A stretch of DNA of 64,000 bases from Theionarchaea archaeon (GTDB lineage: Archaea; Methanobacteriota_B; Thermococci; Methanofastidiosales; SZ-28-30), in assembly GCA_018992685.1 (NCBI GenBank), contig JACVGT010000031.1, positions 11,631 through 75,630 of the forward strand, given 5' to 3'. Below are positions 53,211 through 61,100 of the stretch, one piece after another; within the stretch, counting starts at the first letter, position 1, and the number at the start of each line of letters is the position of its first letter. Under the pieces are notes generated by a model. That model had not been told where the DNA came from and ran no database searches. It saw only the letters and a list, made by a program, of their open reading frames with translations. The position numbers and the translations under genes are program-made.

Positions 53211-53506
53211 TAGGAGGCACAAGGTGATACGAGATGTCGTATGCCATCAACTACATGATTAGATGCTTTATCAACCTTGTTCTTCTCAAAAAGGAGATTA
53301 ACAATCCCAGGATAACCAAGGTCTCTAATGAGTTCTTCTCCCCTGTCCTGCAGTTCTCTTCTTGAATAGATAGTCCTTTCTTTCTTTACTATGTCCCCTA
53401 CGAGCTTTCCAAAACTCAAATATTTGTATCCTCTTTCAATAAGGATAGTGCACAATGTGGTTTTACCTGCTCCAATGGGCCCTGAGACACCTATGAATTT
53501 CCACAT
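53180..53506 (-). pseudogene. P-loop nucleotide/dephospho-CoA kinase-like gene, 3' end lost
   Basis: A 108-residue frame. The first 91 residues form the start of an adenylate-kinase-like or dephospho-CoA-kinase-like protein: Walker A GPIGAGKTT (about 10-18), YKYLSFGKLVGDIV, RRELQDRGEELIRDLG and VVDGIRH. Authentic sequence then ends; the last 17 residues are read from the antisense of the decayed RHS leader. Relatives are roughly 180-200 residues, so half the protein including the lid is missing. Its 5' end overlaps the TylF-type gene by 16 nt. The gene was most likely truncated when the junction at about 53200-53235 formed. Confidence 0.75.
53200..53229 (+). repeat. Two 13-bp direct repeats at the junction
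   Basis: GCACAAGGTGATA at 53200-53212 and 53217-53229 (17-bp period). A related CGCAAGGTGATA is at 58158-58169, at the leader/body boundary of the intact RHS locus. Confidence 0.8.
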
Positions 53507-54482
53507 TTTTCTTCACACTTCATGAATATACCTGTACCCTGTAAATGAAACACGTTCTTGTCCCCGAGGACCTCTCTCGCAGCCATCCTTTCTCCTACAG
53601 TCTTGATCCAGTTCTCAGAATAATAGTGGTCAAAGGCCAGTATCCCTCCCCTTGGGATATTCTCATAGACGAGCTCAAGGGCAGCCTTCGTTGGACTATA
53701 GTTATCGGTGTCAAAGAAGGAGAATGCGAAACTTTTTCCCTCTAAGACATGAATGTTATCCACTATATCTCCTCTAACAAGTTCAATATCATAGTTCTTG
53801 CAGTAGGTTTGAACAAAGTCAACATCTTTGAATTCACACGTTGTTTCGCTGAACAGATCCAGAGTACTTCTTCTCGGAGGATATCCAGCAAATGTGTCAA
53901 AAGTATAGATTTTCTTATTGTTTCCAAGCATCTCAAGGACTTTTGCCATGAAAACTGTTGTCCCGCCCTGGAACGTTCCAAATTCAGCCACATCGCCTGG
54001 GACAGCGTTGTCAGTAATGTAGAGAAGCGACTGATAAATGTGAGTTAGCATAAGAGGGTAGCCATGTGCTTTAGGTTTAACAGGAAGCGATTCAAGGATT
54101 CCTTGGAAACATGGGTCATCAAATTCATAGTTCCTAGTTCCATAAAGGATAATCTGTGGCATCCTTCCATCAATGGCGGAGAATGCCTTAAGGACTTCTT
54201 CCTTTTCCATATCATAAAGAATAACCAATGTATCGAATTCCATGTGTTGCACTTCTTTGGGGGATTTACCTCAAGATCAAAGATTCTCAACCCATGCTTT
54301 GAAGAGTCGTGATCTACAATCCCCGCTATGTAATGCGACAATCCCACGACATGAAGATGGGAGACCAACTGAATGCATTCAAGAGTGAATCCCCAAAAAA
54401 GTATCTTGCTGTCTTCTTGGATGCACCTGAGAATTTCATTCTGCACCCTGCAGTACTCCATGTCATTCTTGTCACTTATCAC
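53491..54482 (-). pseudogene. TylF-type sugar/macrolide O-methyltransferase-like gene with N-terminal extension, frameshifted
   Basis: Two frames together give about 330 residues. The first, from GTG 54482 (GGGAGGAGGAT upstream), encodes ILRCIQEDSKILFWGFTLECIQLV and GIVDHDSSKHGLRIFDLEVNPP, a Rossmann-like opening domain. A one-base loss in the G5 run (54259-54263 on the plus strand) shifts the frame; reading then continues in frame as KEVQHMEFDTLVILYD and the TylF domain: VPGDVAEFGTFQGGTTVFMAKVLE, TFDTFAGYPP, FFDTDNYSPTKAALE and AFDHYYSENW (Asp metal ligands). Mutation and sequencing error are both possible. It sits in an operon-like row with ASCH and kinase genes. Confidence 0.75.
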
Positions 54483-55455
54483 GTGATCCTCCTCCCTCAT
54501 TCAATCTGGCCCTGATATATGCTGTAACAAGAAGGGTGAGATAGTCGATCTCTTCATCTCTAAGATCTCTTCCTTCAGGAATTCCATGCCAGTACTGGAT
54601 GCACTTCCTACAACACGTTCCTGTTGCATGCTGGGCATAGTAAATGATATTGCCCTGGTATGGTGTTTGATACCCATCACGGTAGGGCTGCAACCTGCCT
54701 TTCAAATCATAGACAGTCCCAACGGATTTCTGTATTCTCTTTCTCGAAAGGACCTGAAGGTCTGTCTTCCTGGAAATAGCATGGTCCAGAGCTTTCTGAT
54801 CAATCTCTACATTCCACCAGTGAGTTCTCCACCATTCTTTCTTGAGCTCCTGGATAGTGGCAGCAATATCATCACTATCTCTGCGGTGAAGCCTTTTCCA
54901 GTCTACAACATCAGCGCCGCAATTCCTGCAGCAGGGGTATCCCTCTTTGTTTCGAATAGAAGACTTGAAAAAAGAATGCAGCCCGCTCTCACAATCAGAG
55001 AAGTAAGGATTCATGTCACTTTTTTTCGGTGGTCCATCAAGCGTCTCCTGGACATATTTCTGATTCTCCTGGCTCCATACAACCCAGCCTCTTCTGTCAG
55101 TCTTTCTAACGTAGTAGGGGATTACTTCACTGACATTATCTAGGAAAACCAGAGTTGCATACCTACTATTCTTTATCTCACGCAGGAAATCGTTCTTAAT
55201 CTGGAGACCATCATTGAAAGAATTGACAAGTTCCTGAATCCTCTCTGAAGTCAGTCCTTCGAAGTACTTTGTATCTTTAACAATTGCCTCCCCCCTCACA
55301 GGGCCCCTACTCTCTTTTAGGAGAATCTTGTCACCTTTACTAACCTTTCTGAAAGGAGGAGCCTTCACTTTCGAGAATCTTGCCTCTATTGTCTTTTTTC
55401 CTTCCAGAATCAGGTCAAGATACTCTTTATATAGAACTGCCAGGTGGATCTTCAT
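54472..55455 (-). CDS. ASCH domain fused to a DUF4186-like domain
   Basis: A 327-residue protein. The N-terminal ASCH (PUA-like) domain begins MKIHLAVLYKEYLDLILEGKKTIEARF and continues to GPVRGEAIVKD (about residues 1-65), an RNA-binding or nucleotide-handling fold. The middle has a zinc-finger-like CCRNCGADVVDWKRLHRRD. The C-terminal part, QHATGTCCRKCIQYWHGIPEGRDLRDEEIDYL, is DUF4186-like, an uncharacterised Cys/His module often seen in phage and island genes. GGTGGT precedes ATG 55455. It overlaps the upstream 81-residue gene by 4 nt and the TylF-type gene by 11 nt. Confidence 0.82.
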   Translation of the reverse strand: MKIHLAVLYKEYLDLILEGKKTIEARFSKVKAPPFRKVSKGDKILLKESRGPVRGEAIVKDTKYFEGLTSERIQELVNSFNDGLQIKNDFLREIKNSRYATLVFLDNVSEVIPYYVRKTDRRGWVVWSQENQKYVQETLDGPPKKSDMNPYFSDCESGLHSFFKSSIRNKEGYPCCRNCGADVVDWKRLHRRDSDDIAATIQELKKEWWRTHWWNVEIDQKALDHAISRKTDLQVLSRKRIQKSVGTVYDLKGRLQPYRDGYQTPYQGNIIYYAQHATGTCCRKCIQYWHGIPEGRDLRDEEIDYLTLLVTAYIRARLNEGGGSRDK

Positions 55456-55697
55456 GTAGACCACCTTTCTTTCCTGCACGAGCAAAATACAGTCTCCAGG
55501 ATTTTCCTGTATTCGCCCACATATGGCTGACAAGTAGATATCTGCATGTCATTGTGGTACAGGATATTGTGAATCTCAAGGAGCTTCTTCAACCTATACT
55601 GCAAGGGAGGGTAGAAATCATCCATATACTTGTCTGTGAGGTTCTGCGTCATTTTCTTGAACTCCTCAGGAAATCGTCTGATCAATGAACGTTTCAT
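55452..55697 (-). CDS. Small hypothetical protein (81 residues) in the ASCH operon
   Basis: A basic, helical protein (RSLIRRFPEEFKKMTQNLTDKYMDDFYPPLQYRLKKLLEIHNILYHNDMQI) with two Cys near the C-terminus. It is kept as a gene because its stop overlaps the ASCH gene start in an ATGA arrangement and its frame is unbroken. No family recognised. It starts 59 nt after the histidine kinase gene ends on the same strand. Confidence 0.6.
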   Translation of the reverse strand: MKRSLIRRFPEEFKKMTQNLTDKYMDDFYPPLQYRLKKLLEIHNILYHNDMQISTCQPYVGEYRKILETVFCSCRKERWST

Positions 55698-55756
55698 TCT
55701 TTCATCACTTCTGAGAAATCCAACACATACATTGTCGACTTCTGCTCCTGCAAAAG

Positions 55757-56530
55757 CTACAATGGAACCCCTCTCTCTTCTAGAAGTGCAGGCAAATATA
55801 TGTGAAAAGTTGTGCCCAAGCCTACTTCAGACTCCACATCGATGTACCCATCATGGTCTTTGATGATAGCATGACTGATAGCCAGCCCTAATCCATTTCC
55901 TTGCTTCTTTGTTGTAAAATAAGGATCAAATATCTTTCTCAGATTTTCCTTCATTATCCCCATTCCTCTATCTTGCACAGATATCTTCACGTATTTCCCT
56001 CTCTTCATAGGAAATATATCACTCCTTTCAACGATGACATTTTCAGCACCTACTTTGATAGTTCCGCTTGCATCCATTGCTTCAGCTGCATTGGTAATGA
56101 GATTCCTGATTACTGCACAAATTTCCGTTTCGTTGATACTTACTAGCCACAAATCATCCTGTATTGCACATTCACACTTGGAATTCAATCCATTAAGGGT
56201 AGACTCCCTTGTATCTTTCAGTAGCTTTGATAGGGAAACTATTTCTTTTTCTGCTTTTTTTAGTGCTCCCTGCGAAGATACAATAAGGAATTGCTGAACC
56301 ACATCTCTTCCTCTCAAAGCTGCTTTCTCTATTTGTGTCAAAATTCTAGAGATATCCTCTTCTTGATTGGCATGGGCTCTAGCTAGAAAAACATTCAGTT
56401 GAATTGAAGTAAGAATATTCTTGAAGTCATGAGCAATTCTACTTACGGCTGCATCAGGTTCATCCGGCGAATGGATGAAAGATCCACTCCCCAATTGAGG
56501 CAGTGCTTTACTCAGCTTTGTACTCATCAT
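55757..56530 (-). CDS. Orphan histidine kinase (HisKA-HATPase only)
   Basis: A 257-residue soluble kinase with no sensor domain and no membrane segment. The H-box is RIAHDFKNILTSI with the phosphorylated His at residue 34; the N-box is NLITNAAEAM, G1 is DRGMGIM, the F-box IFDPYFTTK and G2 GNGLGLAI. It resembles the NtrB-like kinases found in archaea. No response regulator is encoded in the window. Start is one of two adjacent ATGs (56530 or 56527). It leads the minus-strand row 56.5-53.2 kb. Confidence 0.87.
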   Translation of the reverse strand: MMSTKLSKALPQLGSGSFIHSPDEPDAAVSRIAHDFKNILTSIQLNVFLARAHANQEEDISRILTQIEKAALRGRDVVQQFLIVSSQGALKKAEKEIVSLSKLLKDTRESTLNGLNSKCECAIQDDLWLVSINETEICAVIRNLITNAAEAMDASGTIKVGAENVIVERSDIFPMKRGKYVKISVQDRGMGIMKENLRKIFDPYFTTKKQGNGLGLAISHAIIKDHDGYIDVESEVGLGTTFHIYLPALLEERGVPL

Positions 56531-57432
56531 ATCGTCTTCCCATGTATTCTTTTCTTTCCTGAGCTATCCCTTCTCAGCCGTGTATTGTCTCTCTTATACC
56601 CGCCTTCATATATTGATTAACAGACGAGAAAGGTAATGTTATAAATATACCGCTGAAAAGAGTGAAAAATTCCTCTACGAATAGGAGAACACAATCTGCA
56701 AGACTTCCTCTATATGGCATGAAAATTGCAGAAAGTAGGTATTTGCCTGATAGCTGGTTGACTACTAAAAGAGAGCAGGCTGAGCAAAATGAGGCAGGAT
56801 ACCCCAGACTTCTCCAGCTTCTTCTTCCACCAATGGGAATCCATCCCTCAAAATGCTCAACGTGCTGTTCTGAAGCAGTGAGGATAATGGTTTGATCATG
56901 TGAAGAGGAAAAGAAGAATTCAGCCTATCAAATCTACAGTCACAGGTATGACGAGCCTTGAGTACCTGATTGTGGGATTGCAGCAGTATTGGATTATTCT
57001 ATTGTTGCAGTACACAGATATGTGAATAAGGCCTTGAAAGAGTAAGCAATCATGACACAGAAATCGGATTAGAACCTGGTCCGAAGAGAAGGGCAGCATT
57101 ATTCATGTTTGAGGACAAGTACAAAGCATTTGGGGAGCTCAAGAGATTATCTAACGTAATATTCATCATTATTTATCAACTCTCTGATCATTATGGTATC
57201 TTACGATAACCGGGTAAAATCCATGAGGATTTCTGGATACAAGAATATGATGAAAAAGCAGAAGTTGCAGAAGTTGTTATAGAGGAGACAAAGAAATCTA
57301 AGTTTACCAGAGTATCTCTAGAATTACTTCTCAATGCTCGGTTTTGCGAGAATGGAGAGTTTTCTCACTTTTCCGATCAATAGTTATATATAAGTTTTCT
57401 TGATGCAAGAATAAAAGAAATGAGGTGACAAA
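56531..57432. other. Intergenic/decayed region before the RHS locus
   Basis: About 900 bases without a supported gene. It has a TATA-like palindrome TATAAATATA near 56640 and the RHS promoter TATA (TTATATATAAG, 57384-57394). Short frames lack start signals; it may hold remnants of deleted genes. Confidence 0.4.
57384..57394 (+). promoter_or_regulatory. TATA box of the RHS operon
   Basis: TTATATATAAG predicts a start near 57415 and a leader of about 18 nt containing GAGGTGA before ATG 57433. Confidence 0.6.
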
Positions 57433-58167
57433 ATGAAAAAGATACAAGCAGGAATCTTGATAACCATTCTCATTATGGCAAATATTGCCAGTATTCAAGC
57501 TTTAGAAATTACTCCTTCAGATGAAGGAGCACCAAAACAGGAAGTGAGCATACATATGAATCCATTGCAGCATCTGTATCAGATTTTAAAGAATCTCTTC
57601 AGCACGATTTTAGAGAATCTCTTCAGCACTGTAGGACTTCTGTTTCAACCTGCTCCAAAGCACAGTACACCACTACCGACCTCTCCAATAATTCATTCAG
57701 CCGCAGATAGTAACTTCGACTATGTAGCATCCTCGCCCTACTACAAAGCTTCTTTCAAAGGTGTAAAGACGAGAATCAATGTCCCTGAAGGATGGATTGA
57801 GTTCAACCTCAAAGAGAACAGGGTGAAAGCAGGAGAAATGGCTGAACTCGAGAGTAATAAGGAGAGAGTGTCACTCACCAACTCATCAACTGTCAGCGAA
57901 AACAAATTGTTTGTTTCTGACGTGTTTGAAGCTACCGATCTGGACTATGTAGCAGAAACTTCTGTACTCCATGAGATTTTGGTTCTCAAACAATACAAGT
58001 CCTTCGACCGAATTATTTCAGAGATTTCGTGGGACGGATTGACACCTGAATTCCAGGAGGATGGATCAATACTCTTTTCAGGGGGAAAACCAGTCCTCAG
58101 AATCTTTCCACCCACGATGACTGATGCTCTTGGGAATATCTGTAATAGTCTTCACTACGCAAGGTGA
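57433..58167 (+). CDS. RHS leader protein with signal peptide
   Basis: A 244-residue exported protein. Residues 1-23 are a signal peptide (MKKIQAGILITILIMANIAS). A short microduplication (KNLFSTI-LENLFSTV) follows, then a beta-rich domain with DYVASSPYYKASFKGVKTRINVPEGWIEFNL and SEISWDGLTPEFQEDGSILFSGG. Elsewhere such sequence is the N-terminal part of large RHS chains. The start has GGTGAC-N3. The last bases AGG-TGA overlap the GTG of the RHS body by 4 nt, so either re-initiation yields two proteins or a -1 frameshift joins them into one of about 1950 residues. The same layout in the decayed copy argues that the split is real. Confidence 0.85.
   Translation: MKKIQAGILITILIMANIASIQALEITPSDEGAPKQEVSIHMNPLQHLYQILKNLFSTILENLFSTVGLLFQPAPKHSTPLPTSPIIHSAADSNFDYVASSPYYKASFKGVKTRINVPEGWIEFNLKENRVKAGEMAELESNKERVSLTNSSTVSENKLFVSDVFEATDLDYVAETSVLHEILVLKQYKSFDRIISEISWDGLTPEFQEDGSILFSGGKPVLRIFPPTMTDALGNICNSLHYAR
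58016..58159 (+). repeat. 144-bp perfect repeat, copy 2
   Basis: Identical to 53041-53184. It encodes the C-terminal part of the leader module up to LHY. Confidence 0.95.
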
Positions 58168-61100
58168 TAGATGAGGAAGGATTGGAATGGCTACGGCAGG
58201 CTCAGTACCCAGTAACAATAGATCCTACAATGGAAACATTTGAAGATGCTTGGGAAACTTCTGGATTCCAGCCCTATGGACAGTATTTTCAGGATATTGG
58301 AGGAACGGTTGGCATTCTCAATGGTCATTTGAATGTAACACAGACAGATCTTGCAGTGCCGGGTAGAGGCCTGGATCTGGTAATCACTAGAACGTATGAA
58401 ACTCCAGCGGTATTTCACATGGCAGAACCCTATGGTTATACACCATGCCCCATAGATATTGGCAAGGGGTGGAGGCTAGACTTCCCGTACGTTGGCGATG
58501 ATTACATCTATTTGATGGGAGGTGGTGCATACAAGATAGACTGGGTCAATAGCGCCTTCGAGAACCATATCGGCAGTCACTTTATTCTTGTCAAGAATCC
58601 TGACAACACCTATGCCCTGACAGTGGCAGATGGTACTATCTGTAGATTCAGTACTGATGGCAAACCCACCCAGATTATTGACAAAGATCAGAACGCGATA
58701 ACCTTCAATTACGATGGCGGGACACTCGTTTCGCTTACTGATACTATCGGACGCACAGTTGCTTTCAGCTATTCTGACGGTCGTCTGAAGAAGATTCTGT
58801 ACAATGGCGCAGAGATAGAGTATGGCTACAACAGCAATGGAAATCTCATTTGGGTGGATGATTTTCTTGATCGAAGGACAAGCTACTACTATGATTCGGA
58901 CTGGTGGGAATGGGCTGATGGAGTGACTTTCTACCAGAAAGAGAATGTCTATCTGCTCTCCAAAGTCGTCTATTCCACTGGTGGCTATACCGTATATGAT
59001 TATGGCAGGTTCTCCTACGAAGAAGTCTATGGTGATGATGGCACTTGCCTGGATTACTTCAAGTACTACGTTGAAGATGAGCGAGCATATGAGACAAATC
59101 AAGTTAGACACACTGTATTCTCATACTCCGGCAGTTTTCATGCAATTATAGGTTGTGTGATGGCCATAAAAGACGAGGCAGATGTTGTTCAAGGATACTA
59201 TGATTATAGTATAGACATGAATACCGGCCTCGTTACACAAGGTGTTACAAGTGATGCATCGGGTGTTGCGTTTCGGAAACTCAAATACTCCTACAACTCC
59301 AGGAAGGAAGTTATCAAAGTGGAGGTATATAACGATGGTACAAATCTCTCATATACAGAATATTATGCCTATGATAACTGGGGAAACCTAGTCTATGCGA
59401 GGCAACCAGAAGGTCATGAGCAGTTCTTTTCCTATGCGAATACATCTACATCAGGATTCTTCATAGACGATACCGGTACAGTGATGTGTAATTTCACTAA
59501 TGCTGTCTCGAATTGCCCAGTGCCAAGTTCTGTGCATACCGCCCTGCTAGGCCAGGCTGAAAAGCAAGATGAAGTTCATGTGAAAGAAGTCTATTTGACA
59601 TACGATTCTGAGGCTCACCCCGTTCAACAAGAATCTCTTTTTGGAAATTACACAACCTGGATCACTTTTTCAGGAACCTTCAATGAAGAAACAAATTCAA
59701 CGAGTTTCCCCATTGGCCTGACAGATCATACGGTAGTTGGAAACGCTGTATTGGAGATAACTGGGCTACCCTCTGATGACATTTATTCAGAGAGTCTCTC
59801 AGTCACTTGTCCTCTCCCACCTTGCCAATGGTGTTCTGGATACTGGTCAGGCAAATACTACAGTGCTCGCTGGATAAACTGTTATCCTGTTTTCCCGCCG
59901 GATTGTGATGAGGGAAATGTATCCATCGGTCCCTTCGCACACCATCCTGGAACTCTGGGGTATCAGAGTTATACCACGGATCCCATCATGAGCAGCAATC
60001 AGTGTTCTCAGAAAACCAGCAGCCTTACTGTGACCACCAACTGGAGAGCATATCCAGTACAGGTACTGAGCAATCTGGATGGAGCTGCATGGAAGCAAGT
60101 GACTACAAATCTGATGAACGGCACGTCAAGAATTACTGTTCCAATAGAAGATGGTTCACATACTCTGAATTTCTCTGAATCTTCTTCGCAGAAAACCAAG
60201 TTCTCATGGACTTTACATGTCCCAGTAGACAATTTCCCTGAAACACATGCAATGACTCTAGGATTTGACACCTACGGCAACATCGTATCAGCGACCGGTC
60301 CTGATGAAACCACAGTCTCAATGTCCTACTCACCGGAGTATGGACATGCATATCGTACAGAAGTGTCTGCAATGGCCGGTGATCAATTCATTGTTCATAG
60401 AGCAACATATGACTACTATATGGGCTGGATGACTTCACACACGAATCCTGACGGTACTGACTATCAATATGCTTTCGACATATTGGGAAGAATCATAAAA
60501 AGAGAATATCCATTGTTGGAAGGGCAATCAGAAAGATCTTATGAAGAAGCTATATATGACGATGCTGAGAGAACAACTACTATCATCGATCCTCTCAGAC
60601 ACTACGTCGTTACCTACTACGACAGGCTCGGAAGAAGAGTACTTGTAAATGCATTTGAAGGTTCCTACGGATCGGGTACCACACACGCATCAACAACATT
60701 TGCGTATAGATATGATGGCAGGTTGGTGTCTATGACAGACTCGGACAGCAACACATTTTACTACTCCTATGATTTTCTTGGTCGATGTACTCAAAAGATT
60801 GCTCCAGATTCAACGCAAGTCTCTTACTACTATGATGATACCAACAATGAGGTTACCTTCGTTGATGCAAATGGCTTTGGTAGAAGAGCATGGTATGATT
60901 GGCTAGGAAGATTGAAGAAACTAGAGGAAGAATACAGTGCTGATGCTTTTGCCGTCACAACCATTCAATATAACAAAATCGGTCAGATAACATCCCTCAC
61001 AGATGCAGAAAATCATGTGATTAGCTGCTTCTATGAATCCTTGTTTGGACCAACGAGACAAACATTCTCTGATGGCACCTCTCAAGAATATGTATATGAT

